64,000 nucleotides of DNA, taken from positions 3,187,001 to 3,251,000 of the forward strand of contig NZ_CP041387.1 of NCBI RefSeq assembly GCF_007005445.1, in the 5' to 3' direction. The notes below the pieces were generated by a model. That model was not told the DNA's origin. It did no database searches and worked only from the letters and a program-made list of their open reading frames with translations. The position numbers and the translations under genes were made by a program. Every line of letters begins with the position of its first letter. Within the stretch, counting starts at the first letter, position 1. Source of the DNA: Rhodopseudomonas palustris (GTDB taxonomy: Bacteria > Pseudomonadota > Alphaproteobacteria > Rhizobiales > Xanthobacteraceae). Positions 27,284 to 38,136 of this stretch are shown one piece after another.

Positions 27284-27649
27284 ATGACCACGCTCTACAC
27301 CCCCGATCATGAATGGCTGAAGATCGAGGGCGATGTCGCCACGATCGGTATCACCGACTACGCCCAGGAACAGCTTGGCGATGTGGTGTTCGTCGAGCTG
27401 CCGAAGGTCGGCCGCGCCGTGAAGAAGGCCGAAGCCGCCGCCGTGGTGGAATCGGTGAAGGCCGCCTCCGACGTCTACGCACCGATCACCGGCGAAGTGC
27501 TCGAAGTCAACGAGACGCTCGGCACCGAGCCCGGCCTGGTGAATTCCGACGCCGGCGGTGCGGCGTGGTTCTTCAAACTGAAGATCGCCGACAAGAGTGA
27601 ACTCGACGGTCTGATGGACGAGGCCGCCTACAAGGCTCACACGGCCTGA
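27284..27649 (+). CDS. gcvH: Glycine cleavage system H protein (lipoyl carrier)
   Basis: A 121-residue carrier that shuttles the aminomethyl group from GcvP to GcvT on a lipoyl arm. The lipoyl-lysine lies in [17 protein letters not shown] (lysine at about residue 64). The start [20 protein letters not shown] is the family hallmark. It is nine bases after gcvT. Confidence 0.97.
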   Translation: MTTLYTPDHEWLKIEGDVATIGITDYAQEQLGDVVFVELPKVGRAVKKAEAAAVVESVKAASDVYAPITGEVLEVNETLGTEPGLVNSDAGGAAWFFKLKIADKSELDGLMDEAAYKAHTA

Positions 27650-27672
27650 CGGATCGTCCGTTCGCGTGAATT

Positions 27673-27755
27673 CGTCATTGCGAGCGAAGCGAAGCAATCC
27701 AGTTCCAGCTTGCTGAGTCTCTGGATTGGTTCGTCGCTTCACTCCTCGCAATGAC
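27673..27755. repeat. Palindromic repeat, family B, between gcvH and gcvP
   Basis: Outer arms GTCATTGCGAGCGAAGCGAA and its complement-like TCGCAATGAC with inner CAATCCAG and CTGGATTG. Other copies are at 41485-41564 and 58743-58825. It interrupts the gcvTH-gcvP operon without a visible terminator. Confidence 0.85.
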
Positions 27756-27816
27756 GCAGTTGAGATTCCCGAGCAACCCGCTTTTGCGGGCCGTTGCATT
27801 TGACGAGGACCAGAGC

Positions 27817-30723
<2,907 letters not shown>

Positions 30724-30957
30724 GGGTGAGCGGAGAATATCGGCGGACGTGGATTAGCGCCAAGCAATCATCCTTCGAGGCTCGCGGCGCGCCCTCAGGA
30801 CGGCGAATTCCATTGTTGCTCGCTGAAGGACCCGTCGTCGCCCACTGCGAAAACCAGACCGGCGAGCACTACTGCCCCCCTGTAACAGGGAGGCGCAGAA
30901 CTCGCCGTTTTCAAATGCTTTGTCCGCAGCGGCGCGAGCGTGCGCCGGTTTCACCTC

Positions 30958-30983
30958 ATGCGGCCGGTGCGAGCCGGCCGCAT
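30958..30983. terminator. Strong stem-loop behind recA
   Basis: ATGCGGCCGG pairs perfectly with CCGGCCGCAT across a six-base loop, seven bases after the recA stop on the minus strand. No T run follows on that strand, so it may protect the message or act as an atypical terminator. The rest of the 30724-30957 gap holds nothing recognised. Confidence 0.55.
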
Positions 30984-30989
30984 CCGCGA

Positions 30990-32081
30990 TCAATCCTCCG
31001 CCGGCTCCTCGCCGTCGGCATCGCGCTCCGGCAAGCCGGCGAGGATCTGTTCGGCGATCAGGCCGGAATTCTGACGGATCGCCGCTTCGATCTTGGCGGT
31101 CATGTCCGGATTGGCGCGCAGAAATGCCTTGGCGTTCTCGCGGCCCTGACCGAGCCGCTGGCTGTCGTGCGAAAACCAGGCACCGGACTTCTCGACGATG
31201 CCGGCCTTGACGCCGAGATCGAGGATCTCGCCCATCTTGGACACGCCCTCGCCGTACATGATGTCGAACTCGACCTGCTTGAACGGCGGCGCCAACTTGT
31301 TCTTCACCACCTTGACGCGGGTCTGGTTGCCGACCACCTCGTCGCGCTCCTTGATCGCGCCGATGCGGCGGATGTCGAGCCGGACCGAGGCGTAGAACTT
31401 CAGCGCGTTGCCGCCAGTGGTAGTCTCCGGCGAACCGTACATCACACCGATCTTCATCCGGATCTGGTTGATGAAGATCACCATGGTGTTCGACTTGTTG
31501 ATCGAGGCGGTGAGCTTGCGCAGCGCTTGGCTCATCAGCCGGGCCTGCAGGCCGGGCAGCGCGTCGCCCATCTCGCCCTCGAGTTCGGCGCGCGGCACCA
31601 GCGCCGCCACCGAATCGACGATCAGCACGTCGATGGCACCGGAGCGCACCAGCGTGTCGGCGATTTCCAGCGCCTGCTCGCCGTGGTCGGGCTGCGAGAT
31701 CAACAGGTCGTCGACATTGACGCCGAGCTTACGGGCATAGACCGGGTCGAGCGCATGTTCGGCGTCGATGAAGGCGCAGATGCCGCCTTTCTTCTGCGCC
31801 TCGGCGACACAATGCAGCGCCAGCGTGGTCTTGCCCGAGGATTCCGGGCCGTAGATCTCGACGATCCGGCCCTTCGGCAGACCGCCGACGCCGAGCGCAA
31901 TATCGAGCCCGAGCGACCCGGAGGAAATCGTCTCGATCTCCATCGCGCGGTCGTTCTTGCCGAGCTTCATCACCGAGCCCTTACCGAACTGGCGTTCGAT
32001 CTGGGACAGCGCGGCGGAGAGCGCCTTGGATTTGTCCATGGAAGAACCTTCGACGATACGCAATGCGGTGGGGGCAGCCAT
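30990..32081 (-). CDS. recA: RecA recombinase
   Basis: A 363-residue RecA, which forms filaments on single-stranded DNA, drives strand exchange and triggers LexA self-cleavage. It contains the Walker A motif [13 protein letters not shown], Walker [10 protein letters not shown], the L1/L2 loop regions ([39 protein letters not shown]) and the DNA-binding C-terminal helices. The start at 32081 ([20 protein letters not shown]) was chosen by family comparison. An SOS box at 32169-32183 lies 88 bases upstream, so the gene is probably LexA-controlled. The acidic C-terminus GEEPAED is typical. Confidence 0.98.
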   Translation of the reverse strand: MAAPTALRIVEGSSMDKSKALSAALSQIERQFGKGSVMKLGKNDRAMEIETISSGSLGLDIALGVGGLPKGRIVEIYGPESSGKTTLALHCVAEAQKKGGICAFIDAEHALDPVYARKLGVNVDDLLISQPDHGEQALEIADTLVRSGAIDVLIVDSVAALVPRAELEGEMGDALPGLQARLMSQALRKLTASINKSNTMVIFINQIRMKIGVMYGSPETTTGGNALKFYASVRLDIRRIGAIKERDEVVGNQTRVKVVKNKLAPPFKQVEFDIMYGEGVSKMGEILDLGVKAGIVEKSGAWFSHDSQRLGQGRENAKAFLRANPDMTAKIEAAIRQNSGLIAEQILAGLPERDADGEEPAED

Positions 32082-32168
32082 CAACGTGCTCCTTATGGAC
32101 GGATTCGCCAAACGGACAAACAGGCACCGGTCTCAGCCGGCAAATTCAATGTACTCTATTTGTTCTCA

Positions 32169-32183
32169 GTTCGCAATATGTTC
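32169..32183. promoter_or_regulatory. LexA (SOS) box of recA
   Basis: GTTCGCAATATGTTC fits the alphaproteobacterial LexA direct repeat GTTC-N7-GTTC exactly. A further GTTC lies seven bases before it at 32162-32165. The site is 88 bases from the recA start on the opposite strand. Confidence 0.85.
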
Positions 32184-32330
32184 TTCTGGCGGCGATCGGG
32201 ATTTCCTATCTGCAACGGCGACCGACAGCGAGATCCGGCAGCGTGCCGGCTTAGCCAGATATCGTCACCGAAATGAGGTGTGTCAGCGGCCCTTCACGCT
32301 TTCTCAACCGTCCTTCGCCACAATGGAACG

Positions 32331-32588
32331 ATGGACAGCCTTCTTGCCACTCCCTCAATCCCTGACAAGGTGCGCGTGCTGTGCAGCCGCTGCCGGATGC
32401 CGTTCCGGGAGAAGGTCAAGAACATGCGGGAGGGGTTTCAGACCCAGTGCCCGAATTGCGGCCGGCTGATCACCTTCTCCAGCGACTCAGCCGATCTCGG
32501 CGTGCAGCGGGCGATGACCGAGGCGCGGCGGATCCGCAACGGCGCCTCGGTGTCGGCGGTTTACGGGAACGATGCCGAAGGGCTGTGA
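32331..32588 (+). CDS. Small zinc-ribbon-like protein
   Basis: An 85-residue protein with two cysteine pairs, CSRC near residue 18 and CPNCG near residue 40, in a spacing that suggests a zinc ribbon (KVRVLCSRCRMPFREK, then FQTQCPNCGRLITFSSDS). It may be an MJ0042-type zinc finger fragment. It is divergent from recA and shares the intergenic region with the SOS box, but the box is closer to recA. Function unknown. Confidence 0.75.
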   Translation: MDSLLATPSIPDKVRVLCSRCRMPFREKVKNMREGFQTQCPNCGRLITFSSDSADLGVQRAMTEARRIRNGASVSAVYGNDAEGL

Positions 32589-32603
32589 CGCCGCGGGATC
32601 GAC

Positions 32604-32792
32604 TCAGCGCAGGTTCTGGATGCCCCACATCACCAGCAACATAGCCGGGATGCAGAGTGCAGCATAGATCGCCCACTTGGCGACGCCGACACCGATACCA
32701 CGCTTGAAAGCCTCGAGCAGCCGATAGGTCGCGACGATCCAGGGCAAGATGATCCCGACCGCGACGGCGTCGACCACATACCAAAAACTCAT
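32604..32792 (-). CDS. Small two-helix membrane protein
   Basis: A 62-residue protein with two hydrophobic segments, residues 4-22 (WYVVDAVAVGIILPWIVATY) and 40-57 (WAIYAALCIPAMLLVMWGI), separated by a basic loop with RLLEAFKRGIG. Nothing identifies a function. A ribosome binding site GGGACG precedes the start; the frame is convergent with the zinc-ribbon gene. Confidence 0.6.
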   Translation of the reverse strand: MSFWYVVDAVAVGIILPWIVATYRLLEAFKRGIGVGVAKWAIYAALCIPAMLLVMWGIQNLR

Positions 32793-33044
32793 CGTCCCTC
32801 GTCCTGTGAAGTGACCATGCGCCAGCTTTACCGCAGCCCAATCACCTCACCATCCATTCCTTCGGATGAGGTCGGACGACCTGCTCGGCCAGCCTCGGAG
32901 TGTCAGTATTTTTCCTGACATCACACGGCATTTGCCTGCAACTTTCGGACAGCAATTCGGATCGACAGACATTTTGGCGCGTATTAACTTTGCCCTGCCA
33001 TCAGGTTCCACAGGAAAGCGCAAACAACGGGCGCGTATGTTGCG

Positions 33045-33233
33045 ATGGCCGCCGCGTCCAACGGGAGCAAACAACAGGAGAGCGTCTTGGACAAATTCCT
33101 CCGCGACGAGAACCTGAAATTGTACCGCCGGCTGCTGGCGGAGACCCACGACGAGGACCGCCGCAGGGTGTTGAAGCAATTGATCGCCCAACTCTCTGAG
33201 CGGGATCCTCACCACAGTTTCGGCGGCTCTTAG
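33045..33233 (+). CDS. Small charged hypothetical protein
   Basis: A 62-residue helical, highly charged protein (KFLRDENLKLYRRLLAETHD and DEDRRRVLKQLIAQLSER). No family recognised. The charged amphipathic helix could be a protein-interaction helix. It may start instead at a GTG or TTG further on, but the ATG at 33045 gives the longest coding-like stretch. Confidence 0.55.
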   Translation: MAAASNGSKQQESVLDKFLRDENLKLYRRLLAETHDEDRRRVLKQLIAQLSERDPHHSFGGS

Positions 33234-33339
33234 CGCCGACGGTATTTGATTTTCCGCAAAGGCAATTCCGAGCGCCCGCCGCTAGCGTAACGCCCGTCAT
33301 TGCCGAGCTTTCTAGAGGTGGGGAGTTTCGACCTTGACC

Positions 33340-33379
33340 GGAGCCCCGAACACGGCCTCGTTCGGGGCTCCTTCCTTTC
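33340..33379 (+). terminator. Terminator-like hairpin
   Basis: GGAGCCCCGAA pairs with TTCGGGGCTCC over a ten-base loop and is followed by TTCCTTT. It lies 107 bases after the stop at 33233, in the otherwise gene-free 33234-33718 stretch, where nothing else was recognised. Confidence 0.6.
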
Positions 33380-33718
33380 GCAGGAGCCCTCCGCTCAGGC
33401 CCCGTTTCGCGGCCAAGACCGCCTACGGCGATTGCGCGGAACGGGCGGGAGTGGCGCCCAATCAGGTGCGGGGCTGTGGCGCGCGCCACGTCGATGAGCA
33501 CGGGAGTCAATCTCTCCGTTTGCGCTCGCCCCCTGCTTTCGGTTTTCGCTTCGACGCGGTTTTCTCGCACAATCCTGTATGGATTCAGCTCGAAAACGCT
33601 CTCTCAGTATGACTAGCTTTGCTCCGGGCGCCGCCATCGCGGCGGCTCGCTCGTCAACGTCAGGCTCGTGATCGCCGCGTGCCATCCGGCACCCGGTTCA
33701 ACCGACAAGGAGACAGGA

Positions 33719-34105
33719 ATGCGCCGTTTGGGCATGCACAGATTTCGGATGGGCGCGCTGATCGCGCTGGCAGGCGCGGCGATCGCGCTGGCGGGCTGCG
33801 GCGAAGGCGACCAAGGGCCGCAAGGCGAGCCCGGCCCGCAAGGTCCGGCAGGCCCCGCCGGACCGGCCGGCCCCGCCGGCAAGGACGGTGCGTCGATCTC
33901 CAGCATCCGCACCGTGTCATCGACGAGCTGTTCGGCCAATGGCTGCCCGACCACCTGCGAGCCGAGCGAGACGCTCGTCTCAGCGCTGTGTGTCGGCAAC
34001 GGCTCGGCCCGATTCAGCGACAATATCTCGGTCGAAGGCGGCGTGATGACGGCGCGCTGCGGACCCAGCTCGGTGCGGATCGAGGTGAGCTGCGCCCGCA
34101 AGTAG
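33719..34105 (+). CDS. Lipoprotein with a short collagen-like repeat
   Basis: A 128-residue protein with a lipoprotein signal peptide (GALIALAGAAIALAGCG, cysteine at about residue 25). Directly after it comes a run of Gly-X-Y triplets (GDQGPQGEPGPQGPAG and on, about nine triplets) rich in P and A like collagen. The C-terminal part has six cysteines with a C-x4-C-x3-C-like layout and probably folds through disulfides. AAGGAGA lies before the ATG at 33719. Bacterial collagen-like repeats form trimeric stalks, so a surface- or periplasm-exposed trimer is possible. Confidence 0.8.
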   Translation: MRRLGMHRFRMGALIALAGAAIALAGCGEGDQGPQGEPGPQGPAGPAGPAGPAGKDGASISSIRTVSSTSCSANGCPTTCEPSETLVSALCVGNGSARFSDNISVEGGVMTARCGPSSVRIEVSCARK

Positions 34106-34139
34106 CTTCCCGGCCCAACCGAGTGAGCAATACAGCTCA

Positions 34140-34168
34140 GGCCGCCAGATCGACTCTGGCGGCCTTTT
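34140..34168 (+). terminator. Rho-independent terminator after the collagen-like lipoprotein
   Basis: GGCCGCCAG pairs with CTGGCGGCC over a seven-base loop and ends in TTTT, 35 bases after the stop codon. Confidence 0.85.
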
Positions 34169-34293
34169 GCATGCCGGTGCGACTCCGATCAGAGAACGGC
34201 CCCTGATCGGCCACCACCTGATTACCGGCCGATCCAGACGGTTTCGGCTTGCGACCGATTCAGCCCCAAAATAATGGTAAAATAATACGCTAA

Positions 34294-34307
34294 TTGATCT
34301 AGATCAA
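34294..34307. promoter_or_regulatory. FNR/FixK-type binding site
   Basis: TTGATCTAGATCAA is a perfect match to the TTGAT-N4-ATCAA anaerobox. It lies 62 bases before the start of the small gene at 34370, a fitting place for activation. A Crp/Fnr-family regulator is encoded just downstream on the opposite strand. Confidence 0.85.
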
Positions 34308-34369
34308 GCGCCCGAACGGCCAACCCCGGCAATTCGTCTACAGAACTTAAGGCGGACCTGGCCTTCCCA

Positions 34370-34552
34370 ATGGCGCATTTGCTTTATCAATGTCCCCGGA
34401 CCGGGATGAAGGTCCAGGCTTGGCTGCAGGAAGACCCCGGAAGCTCGGCGCAAACGACTTTCGAGCTGGTGCACTGCCCGGCCTGTGCCCAGATGCACTT
34501 CGTCGACCGCCGCACCGGTAGCCTGCTCGGCGACAAGACCAAGACCAAATAG
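34370..34552 (+). CDS. Small protein under a predicted FNR/FixK site
   Basis: A 60-residue protein. Cysteines at residues 8, 36 and 39 (YQCPRTG; VHCPACAQ) suggest a partial zinc-ribbon. The gene is preceded by a perfect FNR/FixK box, so expression in low oxygen is likely. It ends 22 bases before the convergent Crp/Fnr regulator. Function unknown. Confidence 0.7.
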   Translation: MAHLLYQCPRTGMKVQAWLQEDPGSSAQTTFELVHCPACAQMHFVDRRTGSLLGDKTKTK

Positions 34553-34574
34553 TCGATCGCAAGACCGCGCCCGG

Positions 34575-35252
34575 TTATTCCGGTTTGCGGGCGAGCTCCA
34601 CGGCGCGCGGACGATCGGGCAAAACGGCATTGCGCAGCGTCGGGTGCACTTCGATCCGGCCGTTGTAGTCGATGAACCCAGCCTTACGAAACTTGTTCAT
34701 GAAGTAGCTGACGCGCGAGCGTGTCGTGCCGATCATCTCCGCCAGCGTCTCCTGACTAATTTCAATCGGCACCGGACGCGAAGCCTCGACAGCGTCGGCA
34801 AGCAGCAGCAGCAGCCGCGCCAGACGCTTCTCGCTGTTGTTGAACAATTGATCTATCAGGTCGTCCTCGACCCGCGTGTTGCGGGCGACGAGGTGGCGGG
34901 TGAATAGTTCGCAAAGCGCCGGCTCGCGTTGCAGCGTCGTCATCATCGTCGCGTTAGCGATGGTGGTGACGGTACAATCTTCCAGTGCGATCGCTGTGGC
35001 GCGGCGCCGATGGTCGAGCAGACCGCTCTCGCCGAAGAACTGCCCGGGCTGGAGGATGGCTACGACTGCGCCTTTGCCCTGTTCCGACATCACCGACAAT
35101 TTGATGCGGCCGTGCTGGATGTACATCACGCAGTCGGCGGCTTCGTCCTGCGTGAAAATGGTCTGGTTGGTTCGAAATTGCAGAACGGTGCGCCCCGTGC
35201 CTGCACTGCGAAGAAAGACCTTTGGATCGAACGGCACCTCGCGCGACGTCAC
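34575..35252 (-). CDS. Crp/Fnr family transcriptional regulator
   Basis: A 225-residue regulator. The N-terminal cyclic-nucleotide-binding-like domain spans about residues 20-130 (QFRTNQTIFTQDEAADCVMY, GQFFGESGLLDHRRRATAIA). The C-terminal winged helix has ISQETLAEMIGTTRSRVSYF, where the recognition helix resembles that of Crp. There is no cysteine cluster as in Fnr, so it does not bind an iron-sulfur cluster in the Fnr way; the ligand is unknown. It is convergent with the FNR-box gene at 34370, and whether it acts on that site is open, because the recognition helix lacks the E-x-x-S-R pattern of FixK. Confidence 0.9.
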   Translation of the reverse strand: MTSREVPFDPKVFLRSAGTGRTVLQFRTNQTIFTQDEAADCVMYIQHGRIKLSVMSEQGKGAVVAILQPGQFFGESGLLDHRRRATAIALEDCTVTTIANATMMTTLQREPALCELFTRHLVARNTRVEDDLIDQLFNNSEKRLARLLLLLADAVEASRPVPIEISQETLAEMIGTTRSRVSYFMNKFRKAGFIDYNGRIEVHPTLRNAVLPDRPRAVELARKPE

Positions 35253-35410
35253 GTGATATCCTGCGAACGAAAACGATTGAGTCAGTCGGATTCGGCACGC
35301 CCCAAACTGGCCATGCCGGAACTCCGCCGCGCATCATCCTCAAATCGCAGAAAAAATCTGTGCCGTTTTGACCACCTGCCCAACTCAGCGGCAGCGTCCG
35401 TTCGACGGGC

Positions 35411-35677
35411 CTAGTTGGTCTGTCCGGTCTTGCGCTTGGCTTTCGGCTGGGTCGCCTCGGCGCCACGGACGCCGCCCCAGGGATCGCTGGGCCCCTGGGC
35501 ATCCGGAATCTTACGCAGTGATTCCTGGTAGGCCTTCTGCCGGATCGCGTCCTGGGCCTTCTCTTCCGGGGTCTTGTGCTGGATCTCCGGCACCAGATTG
35601 ACGTGCGGCCCCTCGCTCTGGGCAAAGGCCGGGCCGGCCAGCAGGGCCAGGACGGCGACGCCGTGCAGAATCTTCAT
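35411..35677 (-). CDS. Small exported hypothetical protein
   Basis: An 88-residue protein with a signal peptide (MKILHGVAVLALLAGPAFAQ, cleavage after FA). The mature part is charged, with the segment HKTPEEKAQDAIRQKAYQES and a proline-rich end. GAGGGAG before the ATG at 35677 marks this start and rules out the upstream extension to 35788. Function unknown. Confidence 0.75.
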   Translation of the reverse strand: MKILHGVAVLALLAGPAFAQSEGPHVNLVPEIQHKTPEEKAQDAIRQKAYQESLRKIPDAQGPSDPWGGVRGAEATQPKAKRKTGQTN

Positions 35678-35718
35678 CGCAAACTCCCTCTCGCCGCAGG
35701 CCGCGCCCGGCCGCCGCG

Positions 35719-35847
35719 CTACAGGCGATCGGACCGGCAGGACTTCGGCGACTGCCAGTCCTCCCAGATCGGACCGCATTTGGTGCACCCGCTCACCATG
35801 ATCGCCGTGACCACCAGGCCGACCACCAACGCCACTCGTCTGACCAT
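35719..35847 (-). CDS. Very short lipoprotein with a tryptophan/cysteine-rich tail
   Basis: A 42-residue frame starting MVRRVALVVGLVVTAIMVSG followed by C. The lipobox VSGC places the lipidated cysteine at residue 21; the mature 22 residues are CTKCGPIWEDWQ and SPKSCRSDRL, with three cysteines. Upstream GAGGGGGC is a plausible ribosome binding site. It lies directly before the exported protein gene at 35411-35677 on the same strand. I recall similar tiny lipoproteins in related bacteria. Function unknown. Confidence 0.6.
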   Translation of the reverse strand: MVRRVALVVGLVVTAIMVSGCTKCGPIWEDWQSPKSCRSDRL

Positions 35848-35973
35848 CGTGCCCCCTCGGATGCCGCCGAACTTAAGGGATCGACGGTGTCGTTTTCAAG
35901 CCGTGCCGAATCGGGTGGGATGCTGCGAAACGTCGCGAAACACGCGGACAATCAACGGGTCAGGGAGAGACGC

Positions 35974-36435
35974 ATGGCAGGCCAGCAGACGGCGGAGTTC
36001 AGCCTCGACGAGGCGCAGCGGATGCTGCGGGAGGCGTTCGCGCCCTGGGTGCTGGACCTCGGCCTGTCGGTCGAGCGGCTCGAGCTTGATCCGCCAGCCG
36101 CCAGCCCGGCCGACTGGCAACCCGGCGCCACCCTGCGGATGGCGTTTTCCGAGCGGCTGTGCCGCAGCGGCGGCGTGGTCTGCGGCCAGGCGCTGATGGC
36201 TCTGGCCGACACCGCGATGGTCTTCGCGGTCTGTGCCGGTAACCGCGGGTTCCGCCCGATGACCACGGTCGATCAGACCACGCATTTCCTGAAAGCGGTG
36301 GCCGCGACCGATGTGATCGCCGACGCCCGGCTGGTCCGGCTCGGCCGCACCATGAGCTTCGGCCGGGTCACGCTGCTCAGCGCGGCCGATCAGAAACCGG
36401 TCGCAATGGTGTCGAGCGCGTTCGCGATGCTGTGA
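35974..36435 (+). CDS. PaaI-type hotdog-fold thioesterase
   Basis: A 153-residue single-domain hotdog protein. The pattern GGVVCGQALMALADTAMVFA matches the active-site helix of PaaI/YbgC-like acyl-CoA thioesterases, and TTVDQTTHFLKAVAATDVIA follows as in the family. AGGGAG lies six bases before the ATG at 35974, so the upstream extension was rejected. Substrate not predictable. Confidence 0.85.
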   Translation: MAGQQTAEFSLDEAQRMLREAFAPWVLDLGLSVERLELDPPAASPADWQPGATLRMAFSERLCRSGGVVCGQALMALADTAMVFAVCAGNRGFRPMTTVDQTTHFLKAVAATDVIADARLVRLGRTMSFGRVTLLSAADQKPVAMVSSAFAML

Positions 36436-36500
36436 ACGCGCGGGCGCCGGCTCTGGGTGGCTTCCCCCGAGCCGGCCTCGCAATGGTTCCAGACAGCACT

Positions 36501-37961
36501 TCAGTACCGGCCGCGACTCGGGCCGTAATTGTCCCCGCCGCGGCTGGGGCCACCGCCATAGCCGCCGCGGAAGCCGCCGCCGAACTGGATCACCGGCCCC
36601 GGCGGCACCACGTAGACCGGCGGCCGGCGGACCACCACGACGTCGTCCTCTTCCTCGACATAGACCCGGCTGCGCGACGCCTTCTTGCCGCTGCGCTTGG
36701 CCGGGTCGTCGCGTTCGGCCCGGCTCTTGGTCTTCTTCGGTTCCACCTTCTGCAGCGCCGGCGGCCTCGGTCCGCACGGGCAGGTCAGCGCCGCCGCGGC
36801 GGCCACCGGGGTGGCGAGCGCAGCCGTCGGCACGACGACCGCGTTGTCCGGCCGGTAGCGCAGCCGTTCGGCGAGCTTGCGCGCGGTCGCAGTCAGATCG
36901 CTGGCGGGGTATTCGGCCAGGAATGCGGTGTAGGCCGATCCGGTGTTGGCGAGGACCGCCCGGTTCCAAGCCTGCATTCGGCGATGGCGGTCGAGCCAGC
37001 GCTTGGCATCCGGCGCGAACGGCGGCTCGGCGTACAGCGACACGAACGCCTCGTAGGCGTCGGCCGAGCCATCGGAGACGATCAGCGCGTTGGCCTGATC
37101 GACTGGCTTGCCCTTGAGGAAGCCGCGCCATTCCTCGACGGTGCGGGGCTTCGGTGCTGCGCTATCGCCCGGCGCAGCCGTCGCCTCCGCCGCGGCCGGC
37201 GCGAAGAAGTGGAAGTCGTCGACCAGCGACGAGCTTTCCCACGGCGTCTGGCGGCCCTCGGTCGCCTGATTGACCGCGAGCCGCACCCGCTTGAAGGTGT
37301 CCTCGATCTTGAGTCCGTTCTCGCGCCCGGCCTTCAGCAGCGCGGTGGTGTACGGACTGTTGCTGCCGCCTCCGTCCTCGGCTTCCGCGCCTGGCGAGGT
37401 GGAATAGGACAGCAGCGTGCCCGGCGCGCCGGCCTTGGTATCGACCAGCGCCAGCCCCTGCCCTGTGGTCTTGTTGATGCTCGGAAACGGATTGTTGCGG
37501 CAGGCGTCGAGCATGATGATCCGGGTTTTGCTCGGCACCGAACTCAGCGTGTTGAGCACGTCGTCGAGCCGCACCGCCTGCAACGGGATGTCGGCCTCGC
37601 GCTTGGGATCGACGTCGACCGGGATCAGATAGTTCTCGCCATCGACCTGGATGCCATGGCCGGCATAGAACATCAGCGCCACGGTCTCGGGCCCTTTCGC
37701 CGCGACCGTGGCGGCGAAGTCGCCGACCTTGGCGCGCAGCTCGGTCTGGCCGAGATCAGACGCCTCGGTGACCTCGAAGCCGGCCTCGCCGAGGAGCGCG
37801 GCAATCGCTTTGGCGTCGTTCACCGGATTGGGCAGTGCCGGCACCGCCCGATACGCGGATTGCCCGATCACCAGTGCGACCCGGCTTTCCGCCGCGGCAG
37901 CCGCAGCTCCGAACAGCAAGACGGCGGCGATCGCAGCCGTTCCCAGCATCGCGCGTCGCAT
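36501..37961 (-). CDS. Caspase-family (metacaspase-like) exported protein
   Basis: A 486-residue protein. A signal peptide of about 24 residues is followed by a caspase p20 domain (about 25-245) that has the catalytic pair H102 (YAGHG) and C154 (LDACRNNPF). The P1-binding and activation loops GEN-YLIPVDVD and SPGAEAEDGG follow. Residues about 260-380 are a linker and helical repeats, and the C-terminus is glycine/arginine/tyrosine-rich (GGGFRGGYGGGPSRGG). Bacterial caspase homologues of this type cleave after basic residues. Intact active site suggests an active protease in the periplasm; its targets are unknown. Confidence 0.92.
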   Translation of the reverse strand: MRRAMLGTAAIAAVLLFGAAAAAAESRVALVIGQSAYRAVPALPNPVNDAKAIAALLGEAGFEVTEASDLGQTELRAKVGDFAATVAAKGPETVALMFYAGHGIQVDGENYLIPVDVDPKREADIPLQAVRLDDVLNTLSSVPSKTRIIMLDACRNNPFPSINKTTGQGLALVDTKAGAPGTLLSYSTSPGAEAEDGGGSNSPYTTALLKAGRENGLKIEDTFKRVRLAVNQATEGRQTPWESSSLVDDFHFFAPAAAEATAAPGDSAAPKPRTVEEWRGFLKGKPVDQANALIVSDGSADAYEAFVSLYAEPPFAPDAKRWLDRHRRMQAWNRAVLANTGSAYTAFLAEYPASDLTATARKLAERLRYRPDNAVVVPTAALATPVAAAAALTCPCGPRPPALQKVEPKKTKSRAERDDPAKRSGKKASRSRVYVEEEDDVVVVRRPPVYVVPPGPVIQFGGGFRGGYGGGPSRGGDNYGPSRGRY

Positions 37962-38136
37962 GAAGCCTCCCTTGCCCGAGCCGATCTCGGCTGTTGGTCG
38001 CGCGCAGGTGCGATCGGGTTCAGTTCTGCCGGGCTGCAATTCGCGGTCGCAGCTATCGTCCGGAAAGCTGCGGTTAACATTGTCGGCAGATTGCGCCGCC
38101 GAACCAAGGCGATGTTGAGGGCGCGCGATTAGGCTG

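Noticed and set aside
30726..32276. Long plus-strand frame over recA
   Set aside because: Antisense shadow of recA; no start context or domain.
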